In this document: positions 30,920 through 39,427 of the stretch, in pieces
How positions within the stretch are numbered: position 1 is the first letter of the stretch
How the letters are laid out: each line of letters opens with the position of its first letter
NCBI RefSeq assembly: GCF_050033475.1
Contig: NZ_CP188319.1
Location: forward strand, 496,001 to 560,000
DNA length: 64,000 nucleotides
Reading direction: 5' to 3'
Source: Cetobacterium sp050033475
GTDB taxonomy: Bacteria; Fusobacteriota; Fusobacteriia; Fusobacteriales; Fusobacteriaceae
Position numbers and translations under genes: made by a program
Notes under the pieces: model-generated
What the model saw: only the letters and a program-made list of their open reading frames with translations
Told to the model about the DNA's origin: nothing
Database searches by the model: none

Positions 30920-31902
30920 TACCTTTTCCCTTCTATATATTCCATAACAATTTCAGGAGTTATATTTCTCATACAACTAAAATGTCCCTCTGGGCATTCC
31001 TTATCTCCATGTAAACTACAAGGAGAGCAAGATTCGTTCCCATAAATTAAAACATTGTTTTCATCATATTCAAACATCCCTGGACTTGTAGGACCAAATA
31101 TAACAAAAGTTTTACACTTCACTCCTCTACCAATATGAAAAGGACCTGAATCATTTGTTACTAAAAACATTGATTGCGATAATAAAGCACCACTTTCTTT
31201 TAAAGAAAGTTTTCCTGCTAAATTTAAAGAAACTCCACCACTAATTTTTCTTATTTCCTCACATAATTCATAATCATTTTTTCCACCGATTAGCAAAGGA
31301 ACTTTTTTATATTTTTGATATATTAAAGCTGCTAATTTCCCAAATCCTTCTGGAGTCCATTTTTTAGTTTCCTTAGAAGCTCCTGGAGCTAGAACAGGAT
31401 AACCTTTATATTCCATAACTCTTTTTAAATCATCTTCTGAAAAACTAAAAGTTAAATCTTCACCTTTATATTCTAAATCAAAATCTTTAAAAGCTTTAAA
31501 ATAGTTTTTTATAATGGTATCATCTACTTCATACTTTATAAGTCTCAATTTTACCAATATAGTTTTTTTTAAGCTTCTTTTTTTATATCTATAGGTTTTT
31601 ACTCCTATAGCTTTACTTATTATCATTGATCTTACTTTCCCATGAAGATCAAATATGTAATCATATTTATTTTCTCTAAGTTTTAAACCAAACTCTATTA
31701 AATTTTGCAAGCCGTCATTTTCTTTTTTATTAAATAAAATTAAATTGTCAATATATGGACAACCTTCTATAGCATCTTTAAACTTATCTAAAACTAAAAA
31801 ATCCACAATAGCATGGGGATATTTTCTTTTTAACTCTTTTAAAACAGGAGTTGTTAAAATTATATCTCCTATGGAGCTAAGTCTTATTATTAATATCTTC
31901 AA
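30919..31902 (-). CDS. family 9 glycosyltransferase, ADP-heptose:LPS heptosyltransferase-like
   Basis: A 327-residue GT-B enzyme: N-terminal LIIRLSSIGDIILTTPVL, and C-terminal donor site with LAPGASKETKKW and VTNDSGPFHIG near residue 245. A cysteine-rich tail (CSPCSLHGDKECPEGHFSC) follows, as in many WaaF-type proteins. It likely transfers heptose, or a related sugar, to the LPS inner core on the cytoplasmic face. It lies between a sugar kinase gene and recX; acceptor not determinable. Confidence 0.85.
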   Translation of the reverse strand: MKILIIRLSSIGDIILTTPVLKELKRKYPHAIVDFLVLDKFKDAIEGCPYIDNLILFNKKENDGLQNLIEFGLKLRENKYDYIFDLHGKVRSMIISKAIGVKTYRYKKRSLKKTILVKLRLIKYEVDDTIIKNYFKAFKDFDLEYKGEDLTFSFSEDDLKRVMEYKGYPVLAPGASKETKKWTPEGFGKLAALIYQKYKKVPLLIGGKNDYELCEEIRKISGGVSLNLAGKLSLKESGALLSQSMFLVTNDSGPFHIGRGVKCKTFVIFGPTSPGMFEYDENNVLIYGNESCSPCSLHGDKECPEGHFSCMRNITPEIVMEYIEGKR

Positions 31903-31904
31903 CT

Positions 31905-32591
31905 CTATTTATCCTTTCGTTTAAATATTTTTTTTATTTTTTTACGAAAACTCCCATACCAATGGAGATAACCATTGAATAATTTAGCAATTTTATAATA
32001 TATGGTTGTTTTATCATATATGTTTAATTCATCATGATAACTTTCTTCTAAATATATAAATTCATAAACTCGCCCAAAGGGACCGTATATATTTTTTTGT
32101 AATTTTGCATCAATTAAATATATTTCTTCATTTCCTTGAACCATAAAATTTGGCAATTGAGAATCTCCATGAAGAAATCCCTTTGAATGAATTTCTTCTA
32201 AAAATTTTCCTATTTTTTCTACATCCTCTTTTTTTCCTGGATTTCCTTCGATATAGGTAGAAACTAAATAGGAATCTACAACCATACCTAAAATTCTTTT
32301 TTCCCAGTAAAGAACTGGTAAAGGAGCTTTCAATCCTATTTCTGCTATTTTTTTTAAATTCTTGAATTCTCTTTGGCTTTCTCCACCTCTAAAGAGAGAA
32401 ATAAATTGTTGCCATTTTCTAGAATTTTTTTCTATTGGAACTTTATATACATATAATTTTTTTTCTATTTCTATTAATAAAACCTTACTTCTATTATCTT
32501 CCTTAAGAACCTGTATTATGGAATAATTTTTATTCTTTAAAGCATACATTACTTTTTTTCCTAAAGAAGATTCATAATATATTCTTTCCAA
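31905..32591 (-). CDS. LPS core sugar kinase-like protein (WaaY/InaA type)
   Basis: A 228-residue protein-kinase-fold protein. The catalytic loop is HGDSQLPNFMV (residues about 141-151) and the metal-binding position is in YLIDAKL. The sequence resembles the RfaY/WaaY heptose kinases that phosphorylate the LPS core, and its place between heptosyltransferase genes supports this. The C-terminus is strongly basic, suggesting peripheral membrane contact. A Kdo or other sugar kinase is the alternative. Confidence 0.72.
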   Translation of the reverse strand: MERIYYESSLGKKVMYALKNKNYSIIQVLKEDNRSKVLLIEIEKKLYVYKVPIEKNSRKWQQFISLFRGGESQREFKNLKKIAEIGLKAPLPVLYWEKRILGMVVDSYLVSTYIEGNPGKKEDVEKIGKFLEEIHSKGFLHGDSQLPNFMVQGNEEIYLIDAKLQKNIYGPFGRVYEFIYLEESYHDELNIYDKTTIYYKIAKLFNGYLHWYGSFRKKIKKIFKRKDK

Positions 32592-32594
32592 AAA

Positions 32595-33599
32595 TTATTC
32601 CTCCTTTTTTAAAGTGGCTTCTATTTTTTCAAGAATTTTCTCTGGTTTAATATCCATCATACATTTAAAATGTCCCTTTGGACATTTAGATCCACCATGA
32701 ATTGAGCAAGGTCTGCATTCTAAATTATTTTCCTCAATAACTTCACTATTAGTAGACCATGGAAAAAATCCAAACTTTTTAACAGTTGGCCCAAATATTG
32801 CTATTATATGGGGCTTTTTCCAAGCTGAACCTATATGAATTGGTGAAGAATCGTTTGTTAAAATAATTGTTGATAATTTGGCCAATTGAGCCATATCTAA
32901 TAAACTTGTTTTCCCTCTCAAATCAATTACATTTTTTCCCTTATATATATTTAATGAAAGTTCATCTTGTCCCCCAACTATAACTTGAACTATATCTTCT
33001 CTTAATTCTAGGGATTTAATCACCTCATTAAAATATTCTAAGGGCCATTTTTTAGTAAACCATTTACTTCCAGGTGCTATTAAAATTATTTTTTTATTTT
33101 CTATATTACCTAAAAGATTCTGTATTTTTTTTATATTTTCTTTATCTGGATATAATTCTATCTCATATCTTTTTTCAACTTTCTCATCTACAAATCTTAA
33201 AAGCTTTAAAACTTCATGCTCTCCATTTATATAAGGAATTTTATCTGTAAAGAAAAAAGATCCCGTTGCTATATTATAACCTTTTCTAATAGGTGCTCTT
33301 GTTAACCAAGAAAGAAAGGAACTTCTTAAATATCTATGAGGAGTTATAACCATATTAAAATTCTTATATCTCAATCTTTTTCCCAATTCATAAATTCCTT
33401 TTAATCCCTTATGAATTCCTCTTTTATCATATTCTATAATTTCTGAAATATTGGGATTATTTCTTAGAATACTTGCACCTGTAGGAGTTGTAACATATGT
33501 AATTTCACAATCTGAATATTTATCTTTTAAAGCTCTAATTAAAGGAGTTGATAACACTATATCTCCTATAAACGCCGTATGTATTATTAGAATTCTCAT
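32595..33599 (-). CDS. family 9 glycosyltransferase, heptosyltransferase-like
   Basis: A 334-residue GT9 protein: start ILIIHTAFIGDIVLSTPLIRALK, donor-binding LIAPGSKWFTKKWPLEYF and LTNDSSPIHIGSAW, with a C-terminal cysteine cluster (CRPCSIHGGSKCPKGHFKC) like that of the gene at 30919. It resembles WaaF (heptosyltransferase II). Overlaps or abuts both neighbours, so it is part of one operon. Confidence 0.87.
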   Translation of the reverse strand: MRILIIHTAFIGDIVLSTPLIRALKDKYSDCEITYVTTPTGASILRNNPNISEIIEYDKRGIHKGLKGIYELGKRLRYKNFNMVITPHRYLRSSFLSWLTRAPIRKGYNIATGSFFFTDKIPYINGEHEVLKLLRFVDEKVEKRYEIELYPDKENIKKIQNLLGNIENKKIILIAPGSKWFTKKWPLEYFNEVIKSLELREDIVQVIVGGQDELSLNIYKGKNVIDLRGKTSLLDMAQLAKLSTIILTNDSSPIHIGSAWKKPHIIAIFGPTVKKFGFFPWSTNSEVIEENNLECRPCSIHGGSKCPKGHFKCMMDIKPEKILEKIEATLKKEE

Positions 33600-33603
33600 A
33601 TTA

Positions 33604-34623
33604 CTAATCCTCTTTTCTTATCTTTTCAGATAAAGCATCTAAAATTTCTCTTTCAGTATTTTCAGTATATGAATCAAAATATTCATGGGAATATTTCTCT
33701 TTTTTATTATCTTTATCTGGAATTATATAAGTTACATTGTCATTTCCAAAAACTCCCCATCTTTTAGGGCTTTGAGTAGGTTTTTTAGGATAAATAGCTA
33801 CAATAGGTTTTTGTAGAGAACCAGCTATATGAGTTGGTCCTGTAGAACCTCCAAAATATAATGTTCCTCTTTCTATTATCGCACCTATATTTAATAATTC
33901 TCCTCCATTGGCATAGAGAAATACTCCTTCTCTGTCTATATCTTTTAATAGTTGATTTCCTCTATGTTCTTGAGTTATATGAGCTGTGATAATAACATCA
34001 AAATCCTTATGCTCATCTTTAAATTTTTGTATCAAACTAGCATATTGTTTATCTGTTATATTCTTAGCCGATCCTCCCATAAAAGGATTCACAATTAAAG
34101 TATTTTTCTTAATAGAATTTTCTCTATAAAAAGTTCTTGCTGCTAACCTATGTTTTTCTTCTAAAATAATTTCAGTATTTATTTCAAAATTTTCCTCATA
34201 TAATTTTGAATCTATTTTTTTTATCAAATCTAAATTATACTCTGCTTCATGTTTAATAGATTTAGATCTTCTTTGGAAAATTCCCTTATTAAAAGCAAAA
34301 AATGAATACAACTTAGAAAGAGGTCCTATCCTTTTTTTAGCTTTACTTGCCTTAGCTAACTGAGCTACAAACTTATCTACGTAAAGGGCTATGAATATGT
34401 CACTTTTAAAATAAACTATCTTTTCTAAAAGTTCTTTTTGTCTATAATCATCTATCTTTAATACTCTATCTATATATGGTAGATTTTTTACTATTTCATA
34501 ATTATATTTTCTAACTAAGACTGTGATTTCAGCATCAGGAAACATTTTTCTTACCATATAAAAACTAGGAATAGATAGTATTAAATCTCCTATTTTATCT
34601 GTTCTTGATATTATTATTTTCAT
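33604..34623 (-). CDS. family 9 glycosyltransferase, divergent heptosyltransferase-like
   Basis: About 339 residues; N-terminal KIIISRTDKIGDLILSIPSFYMVRK and C-terminal YFGGSTGPTHIAGSLQKP. Unlike the other two GT9 proteins here it lacks the cysteine-rich tail. I start at 34623, where GGAG lies 9 bases upstream; the longer reading adds five residues. The start lies inside the end of the GT2 gene (29-base overlap), indicating coupling. Sugar specificity unknown. Confidence 0.83.
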   Translation of the reverse strand: MKIIISRTDKIGDLILSIPSFYMVRKMFPDAEITVLVRKYNYEIVKNLPYIDRVLKIDDYRQKELLEKIVYFKSDIFIALYVDKFVAQLAKASKAKKRIGPLSKLYSFFAFNKGIFQRRSKSIKHEAEYNLDLIKKIDSKLYEENFEINTEIILEEKHRLAARTFYRENSIKKNTLIVNPFMGGSAKNITDKQYASLIQKFKDEHKDFDVIITAHITQEHRGNQLLKDIDREGVFLYANGGELLNIGAIIERGTLYFGGSTGPTHIAGSLQKPIVAIYPKKPTQSPKRWGVFGNDNVTYIIPDKDNKKEKYSHEYFDSYTENTEREILDALSEKIRKED

Positions 34624-35383
34624 TATAATAAACTCCATTTCTATATATTTCCCGTAATTTAAAATATTTAGTCATAGAATACAAAGCACTATCTATAGCA
34701 ATCATAAGACCTTCTATTCCATCTAAAAATCCAAGTCTAAATATATACATCCTTAAAAATTTAAAAATAGGGTTAAATACAATTTGAAAAATTGAAGATT
34801 TTTTCCCTTTTTTATAATATTCAATAGCACCCTCAGTTGTGTATCTATTAAATTTCGTTAAGTAATCTTCTAGAGTTAAATAACTATGGTGATATATTTG
34901 TTCTTTTAAAGAAAATACTGTTTTGTCTGTTTTGAACTCCTCATGAACCATATTATCATTAAATCTTCCACTATTTTTAGTAAAAAGTCTTATTCTATAG
35001 GATCCACTCCAACCTCCATGTTTCAATTTTTTACCAAAACATACTGAGGTAAAATTAATTTTATATACCTCTTCCTTGGGAGAAGCTATTTTTTTTATTT
35101 CTATTATTTTTTTTTGTAACTCAGGAGATATCTCCTCATCTGCATCAATATTCAATATCCAAGGTCCTTCACTGCTTTCTATTGCTAAATTTCTTTGAGG
35201 ACCATAACCTAACCATTTATTACTTATAAATTTCCCATTATATTTTTCCACAATTTCTTTAGTTCTATCTGTTGAACCACTGTCAATTACCACTATTTCA
35301 TCAGCAAAACTTGAAACCGATTTTAAAGTTCTTTCTATATTCTTCTCTTCATTAAGAGTTATCATAGCTACTGATAATTTCAT
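34595..35383 (-). CDS. family 2 glycosyltransferase, WaaE/KdtX-like
   Basis: A 262-residue GT-A enzyme. It begins KLSVAMITLNEEKNIERTLKSV, then IVVIDSGSTDRT and the metal-binding DADEE near residue 82 (LNIDADEEIS). The length and the IDSGSTDRT/WLGYGPQRN pattern fit the LPS-core glycosyltransferases of the WaaE type, which add a glucose to the inner core. It follows the deacetylase gene by 21 bases. Confidence 0.85.
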   Translation of the reverse strand: MKLSVAMITLNEEKNIERTLKSVSSFADEIVVIDSGSTDRTKEIVEKYNGKFISNKWLGYGPQRNLAIESSEGPWILNIDADEEISPELQKKIIEIKKIASPKEEVYKINFTSVCFGKKLKHGGWSGSYRIRLFTKNSGRFNDNMVHEEFKTDKTVFSLKEQIYHHSYLTLEDYLTKFNRYTTEGAIEYYKKGKKSSIFQIVFNPIFKFLRMYIFRLGFLDGIEGLMIAIDSALYSMTKYFKLREIYRNGVYYNENNNIKNR

Positions 35384-35404
35384 AAGGCTTCCTTTCTTTA
35401 TATT

Positions 35405-36481
35405 TTATGAAATCCAACCATATATTTTACCTAAAATTAAATTTCTGGCGATAAATAAATTTGTTTTAAATTTTTCTGGCGAAAACTTTCTAAGCTCGAT
35501 TCTTCTTATCATTTTCCAATTAGGGTTATAACTATTAGTTCCTTTTTTTGTTGTTATAAATCCTTCTATCCCTAAATTTTCCATAATTTTTATAGCTTCT
35601 TTAGATCTATGTCCCCAAGGCCAACAGAAATATTTTGCTTTTTTATTTAAATGACTTCTTATAGCCTCCATATTATCATTTAAATCTTCGGTGATTCTTA
35701 TTTTAAAATCTTCTATATTTTCAAATTTAAAATATTTTTCTTTATTATCTTCTAAAAATTCATTTGCCAATTTCAAAGCATTTTTTTTATCTTTATCTTT
35801 TAAAGTATTTAAATAGAAATCTTTAAATACATCTAAGAATCTTATATCCATTATAATTCCTGGTCCTGAATATTCTCCTCTTTTAGGAAAAATAGGATAT
35901 CCTTCAGATATTTTTCCATACAAATACATATCCGTAGGATCTTTTTCATCTCCCTTATAAAATCCTTCTATCTTAAATTCTTTTATAATTGCCACATGCT
36001 TGTGAGAATGACATTGAAAATCTACCAATCCGCTTTTATGCATTTCTTTTATTTCTTCCCAAGACATATATTGATTTGATTTTCCACAACCAGTCTTTTT
36101 AAATTTTTCCATAGCTCTATAATTAGCCATATTATTAGCTTCTATATCTTCTATTTCATCTCTTGATTCTTTTAAATATAATGTATTTAAAAAAATAGTT
36201 GCTTTCATATTATATTTTTTTAATAAAGGATATACGTACAAATAATTATCGTAATAACCATCATCCAAAGTTATTAACATTGAATTCTTAGGTATATTTC
36301 CTTGTCCATATTCTTCTAAGGTTATTGTATTCATTTTTTTGTTTGAAATTATTTTTAAATGTTCTTCAAAGGTTAAAGGATCCACATTTGATTTTGGATT
36401 AACTTGATGATATAAAAAGATAGGAACCCCTTTATGATTATAAAATAATATTAAAATTAATATTATCAATAATATATACAT
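35405..36481 (-). CDS. membrane-anchored polysaccharide deacetylase family protein
   Basis: A 358-residue protein with an N-terminal membrane anchor (residues 1-14), FLYHQV, then NodB-homology motifs: the metal/base motif TLDDGYYDN near residues 72-80, HSHKHV near residue 158, and WPWGH near residue 290. It should remove N-acetyl (or other acyl) groups from an extracytoplasmic glycan, plausibly the LPS sugar built by the downstream genes. It opens the operon behind a clear promoter. The exact substrate is unknown. Confidence 0.8.
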   Translation of the reverse strand: MYILLIILILILFYNHKGVPIFLYHQVNPKSNVDPLTFEEHLKIISNKKMNTITLEEYGQGNIPKNSMLITLDDGYYDNYLYVYPLLKKYNMKATIFLNTLYLKESRDEIEDIEANNMANYRAMEKFKKTGCGKSNQYMSWEEIKEMHKSGLVDFQCHSHKHVAIIKEFKIEGFYKGDEKDPTDMYLYGKISEGYPIFPKRGEYSGPGIIMDIRFLDVFKDFYLNTLKDKDKKNALKLANEFLEDNKEKYFKFENIEDFKIRITEDLNDNMEAIRSHLNKKAKYFCWPWGHRSKEAIKIMENLGIEGFITTKKGTNSYNPNWKMIRRIELRKFSPEKFKTNLFIARNLILGKIYGWIS

Positions 36482-36509
36482 ATTATCACTCTCCTCAATA
36501 TCTTTAATA

Positions 36510-36538
36510 ATTATATCAAATTATATTAAATTCTGTAA
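36510..36538 (-). promoter_or_regulatory. promoter of the LPS-core operon
   Basis: Minus strand TTACAG, 17-base spacer ending TTGA, TATAAT (TGA-TATAAT extended -10). It drives the deacetylase-GT2-GT9-kinase-GT9-recX-plsC string. Confidence 0.7.
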
Positions 36539-36552
36539 GAATTTATATATAC

Positions 36553-36595
36553 AAAAAAAGAAAATAAGCGAGCTGGGTAAACTCGCTTATTTTCT
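36553..36595 (-). terminator. terminator after tRNA-Met
   Basis: A 14-pair stem (36559-36572 with 36582-36595) with a 9-base loop, followed on the minus strand by seven T. It separates tRNA-Met from the LPS-core operon. Confidence 0.88.
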
Positions 36596-36664
36596 TAAAA
36601 ATATTTAGGGTTAGACTAAAACATATGAATCTAAAAAGTGGGGTTTAAAAAATTATTTGGAATA

Positions 36665-36741
36665 TGGTGCCTGAAGACGGATTCGAACCATCGACCGTAC
36701 GGGTATGAACCGTATGCTCTAGCCAACTGAGCTATCCAGGC
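36665..36741 (-). tRNA. tRNA-Met, elongator type (anticodon CAT)
   Basis: A 77-base cloverleaf starting GCCTGGATAGCTCAGTTGG, anticodon loop TTCATAC, encoded CCA. The first acceptor pair is G-C and the anticodon stem lacks the three G-C pairs of initiators, and the CTAGAGCATACGGTTCATACCCGT stretch (in part) resembles Bacillus elongator tRNA-Met; tRNA-Ile(CAT) is less likely. Confidence 0.88.
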
Positions 36742-36753
36742 ATATGATTACCT

Positions 36754-36782
36754 ATGTTACACCAATTTCAGTACTCTGTCAA
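36754..36782 (-). promoter_or_regulatory. tRNA-Met promoter
   Basis: Minus strand TTGACA, 17-base spacer, TAACAT, about 13 bases before the mature tRNA 5' end. Confidence 0.75.
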
Positions 36783-36799
36783 TAATTTTTTTTTATTTT

Positions 36800-36828
36800 T
36801 TGACACTTTTATCAAAAAGTGATATAAT
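36800..36828 (+). promoter_or_regulatory. promoter of the TDT-family transporter gene
   Basis: TTGACA, 17-base spacer ending GTGA, TATAAT. Divergent from the tRNA-Met promoter, with 17 bases between the -35 boxes. A small inverted repeat (GTTCT-N5-AGAAC) lies between it and the start codon. Confidence 0.88.
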
Positions 36829-36901
36829 ATTTTTGAATAAAAGGTCAAAAATGTTCTTAATTAGAACTTGAATATATTTTATATTTATGTAGGAGGAGCC
36901 T

Positions 36902-37843
36902 ATGAATAAATTGGCTAAGAAATTTAGAGATATGCCTGTGGCTTTAACAGGTTTAGCATTAGGTATCGGAGGTGTAAGTGGAGCATTAGGAATGTTACTG
37001 GGAGAGTTTCCTCTATATTTTGGTATTGCTATTGCTACTATTCTTATTTCTATTATAGTTATAAAAAACTTTTTACATTTTAATCAAATGATTGAAGAAT
37101 TAAAACATCCAACATTGGGAAGTTTTATTCCTACATTAGATATGGCTCTAATGGTTGTATCTGGTTTTGTAGTTAAATTTCTACCCACTGTAGGTAAAGA
37201 AATTTGGTTACTTGCCATTATTTTACATGTTATATTTTGTACATTCTTCTTTTATTATAGAATTAAAAACTTTAAAATTCATCATATGATACCTAGTTGG
37301 TTCGTTCCACCTATTGGAATTGTAGTTGCCTGTGTTTCTGGTAAAGCTATGGGATTTCCAGTTCTTAATGAATGGATATTTTATTTTGGATTTATTTCCT
37401 ATTTAATTCTTTTACCTATAATGATGTATAGAATTATGTTTGTAGAACATATTGATGATAATAGATTACCAACCTTTGCCATTATGGCTGCTCCACCTAG
37501 TCTATGTCTAGCTGGTTATTTAACAATATTTCCAAATCCTTCAATATTAATTATTGATTTTTTACTACCTTTAGCTTTATTTATGACTGCCTGGGTTTAT
37601 ATTTCTTTTATTAGAATTTGTAAAATTCCTTTTAATCCTAGTTATGCGTCATTTACATTCCCTTTAGCTATTGGTTCAACTGCAATATTAAAATATTCTA
37701 ATTATATTAAAAATATTCATCCAGAAGAAGCTTTATTTTGGAAATATTTAGGAATTTTCTTAGTTACCATTGCAACTATAGTTATATCAACCATTTTAAT
37801 AAAAATGATTAAATATGTTTATAAATATATAATTAAAGGATAA
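36902..37843 (+). CDS. TDT family (TehA/SLAC1-like) membrane transporter
   Basis: A 313-residue integral membrane protein with about ten hydrophobic segments. The opening VALTGLALGIGGVSGALG, the PSWFVPPIGIVVACVSG segment and the PPSLCLAGY segment are typical of the tellurite-resistance/dicarboxylate transporter family (annotated in anaerobes as TDT or exfoliative toxin A/B family). Members move C4-dicarboxylates, sulfite or small anions; the substrate here cannot be chosen. AGGAGGAG precedes the ATG. Single gene between its own promoter and terminator. Confidence 0.8.
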   Translation: MNKLAKKFRDMPVALTGLALGIGGVSGALGMLLGEFPLYFGIAIATILISIIVIKNFLHFNQMIEELKHPTLGSFIPTLDMALMVVSGFVVKFLPTVGKEIWLLAIILHVIFCTFFFYYRIKNFKIHHMIPSWFVPPIGIVVACVSGKAMGFPVLNEWIFYFGFISYLILLPIMMYRIMFVEHIDDNRLPTFAIMAAPPSLCLAGYLTIFPNPSILIIDFLLPLALFMTAWVYISFIRICKIPFNPSYASFTFPLAIGSTAILKYSNYIKNIHPEEALFWKYLGIFLVTIATIVISTILIKMIKYVYKYIIKG

Positions 37844-37844
37844 T

Positions 37845-37882
37845 AAAAAAACTAGAATTTCATTTCGAATTCTAGTTTTTTT
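37845..37882. terminator. bidirectional terminator
   Basis: ACTAGAATT and AATTCTAGT (9 pairs, 8-base loop) flanked by A7 and T7; serves the transporter on the plus strand and the perR-dfx-rubredoxin operon on the minus strand. Confidence 0.85.
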
Positions 37883-37887
37883 ATTTA

Positions 37888-38049
37888 TTATTTTATTTCT
37901 TCAAATTGATCTTTTCCAACAAAGCATATTGGACATACCCAATCTTCAGGTATATCTTCAAAAGCTGTTCCAGGTTCTATACCTGAATCTAAATCTCCTA
38001 ATTCAGGATCGTATACATAATCACAAACAACACATCTCCATTTAGACAT
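37888..38049 (-). CDS. rubredoxin
   Basis: A 53-residue protein with the two iron-binding pairs CVVCDYVY near residues 6-9 and CPICF near residues 39-42, in the order and spacing of rubredoxins. One iron is held by the four cysteines, and the protein passes single electrons. GGAGG is 9 bases before the ATG. It is last in the perR-desulfoferrodoxin operon, so its likely partner is the superoxide reductase upstream. Confidence 0.96.
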   Translation of the reverse strand: MSKWRCVVCDYVYDPELGDLDSGIEPGTAFEDIPEDWVCPICFVGKDQFEEIK

Positions 38050-38062
38050 TTCTCAATTCCTC

Positions 38063-38440
38063 CTAGTTATTTTTCCATAATCCATGTAAGTTACAATATT
38101 CTCTTGCCATAATAACTTTTCCCTTTGGAACTTTAAAATAAGCCTCAGGAACATCACCTGGTTTTAAAAATTTTCTATATTGGAAATCATCTACATAAAT
38201 TTCTATCATTTCTATATAATGTTCTGGAAGCATTGGATGAGCAGTTTCTTTTCCTACTTTAACTAAATATCCATCTTCTTTTTCTTCTATATAAGGAACA
38301 TGTTTTTCCACAGTTGAATCTGCACTTTTAACTTCTAATTTTTGTAGTCCTTCAATATCACCACAACACTCTTTATTAATAAGTACTCCTTCAACTATTG
38401 TTCCGCATTTTTCACATTTAAACATATCAAATTGTTTCAT
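38063..38440 (-). CDS. dfx: desulfoferrodoxin (two-iron superoxide reductase)
   Basis: A 125-residue protein, the standard length of class I desulfoferrodoxins. The N-terminal desulforedoxin centre has C9, C12, C25 and C26 (CEKC... ECCGD). The catalytic iron ligands are H47, H68, H74, C116 and H119 (EKHVPY, AHPM, PEHY, EYCNLHG). It reduces superoxide to hydrogen peroxide with electrons from rubredoxin, encoded 13 bases downstream. Upstream perR suggests peroxide control. Confidence 0.97.
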   Translation of the reverse strand: MKQFDMFKCEKCGTIVEGVLINKECCGDIEGLQKLEVKSADSTVEKHVPYIEEKEDGYLVKVGKETAHPMLPEHYIEMIEIYVDDFQYRKFLKPGDVPEAYFKVPKGKVIMAREYCNLHGLWKNN

Positions 38441-38469
38441 AAGAATTTACCCCCTTTAAAGCTTGTTAT

Positions 38470-38886
38470 TTATTTTTTCAAACAATCTTCACAAATTCCT
38501 TTAAAATACATATGATATTCTTTAACTTCATAATTTTCCAACTGCTTTAAATTTAAAGCTGATAAATCTATATCTAAATCCTTAATGCATCCACAAGATT
38601 CACATTTAAAATGACCATGAACACTAGTATCTACATCATATCTAGTTTCATTTTCTTCAATTACAATAACCTTTGCTATTTGTTTTTCCATAAATAAATT
38701 TAATGTATTATATACTGTTGTTTTAGATAATGTAGGAATCTCTGGCGCTAAAGCTTTATATATTGTATCTACAGTTGGATGGTTTCTATTCTCTAATAAA
38801 TATTCAAATATTTTCATTCTTTGATAAGATGGTTTTATTCCATGTTCTTTTAAATACGTACCTATATTCTCAACATTTAGTTTCAT
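38470..38886 (-). CDS. perR: Fur-family peroxide-sensing repressor (PerR type)
   Basis: A 138-residue Fur-family protein. The winged helix is at residues 1-80 (LSKTTVYNTLNLF recognition helix). The structural zinc site is C95, C98, C132 and C135. Positions equal to the PerR sensor ligands are present: H36, D84, H90, H92 and D103; the aspartate at 84 rather than glutamate favours PerR over Fur. A near-consensus PerR box lies in its own promoter region, and the two following genes detoxify superoxide. Confidence 0.87.
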   Translation of the reverse strand: MKLNVENIGTYLKEHGIKPSYQRMKIFEYLLENRNHPTVDTIYKALAPEIPTLSKTTVYNTLNLFMEKQIAKVIVIEENETRYDVDTSVHGHFKCESCGCIKDLDIDLSALNLKQLENYEVKEYHMYFKGICEDCLKK

Positions 38887-38914
38887 TTTTCCTCCTAAAT
38901 AAACTGGACAAAAT

Positions 38915-38929
38915 TTGTAATCATTATAT
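38915..38929 (-). promoter_or_regulatory. candidate PerR box
   Basis: On the minus strand ATATAATGATTACAA, matching 13 of 15 positions of the PerR consensus TTATAATNATTATAA. It lies just downstream of the perR -10 element, where binding would block transcription. Match made by eye. Confidence 0.6.
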
Positions 38930-38934
38930 TTTTA

Positions 38935-38963
38935 ATATTATAGTAAAACATGTGTAATGTCAA
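38935..38963 (-). promoter_or_regulatory. perR operon promoter
   Basis: Minus strand TTGACA, 17-base spacer, TAATAT (or TATAAT at 15 bases). The -35 box overlaps the stop codon of the GNAT gene upstream. Confidence 0.7.
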
Positions 38964-39415
38964 GATAATATCAATTTTTCCATTAAATATCTATCAATAT
39001 TCTTTCCATATTCATCTTTTTGAAGTTCTTCCACTTTATATCCTAGTTTTATATATAAATTAACCCCAGGTATATTTTGAGGATCTACTGTCAGTTTTAT
39101 ACTTTGTATTCCTTCTTTTGACAGTAATTTTTCACTTTCTAATAATAATTTTTGTCCATATCCTTTTCTTTGATATTTTTTCACAGTAGAAAATCCATAT
39201 AAAAATACTTCCGATTTTCCAAAAACTTGCATATATTGTGCTACAGATAAAAGTTCATCATTTTCATTTACTAAAATATATAGTTTTCCATAACGAATAA
39301 AACTTTTTATCAACCATAAATCAGCTGCTCCATTATCTTCAAAATGTTCTTTTTCATTTTTCATTATTTCATCTATATATTTTTTGTCACTATGAAAAAC
39401 TTCAATTACTTTCAT
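38960..39415 (-). CDS. GNAT family N-acetyltransferase
   Basis: A 151-residue GNAT protein. Motif A for acetyl-CoA binding is KKYQRKGYGQKLLLESEKLL (R/Q-x2-G-x-G), followed by SIKLTVDPQNIPGVNLYIKLGYK near residues 107-130, the usual motif B end. The acceptor substrate is unknown. AAGGAG precedes the ATG; 12 bases separate it from truA upstream. Confidence 0.85.
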   Translation of the reverse strand: MKVIEVFHSDKKYIDEIMKNEKEHFEDNGAADLWLIKSFIRYGKLYILVNENDELLSVAQYMQVFGKSEVFLYGFSTVKKYQRKGYGQKLLLESEKLLSKEGIQSIKLTVDPQNIPGVNLYIKLGYKVEELQKDEYGKNIDRYLMEKLILS

Positions 39416-39427
39416 AAACTCATCTCC

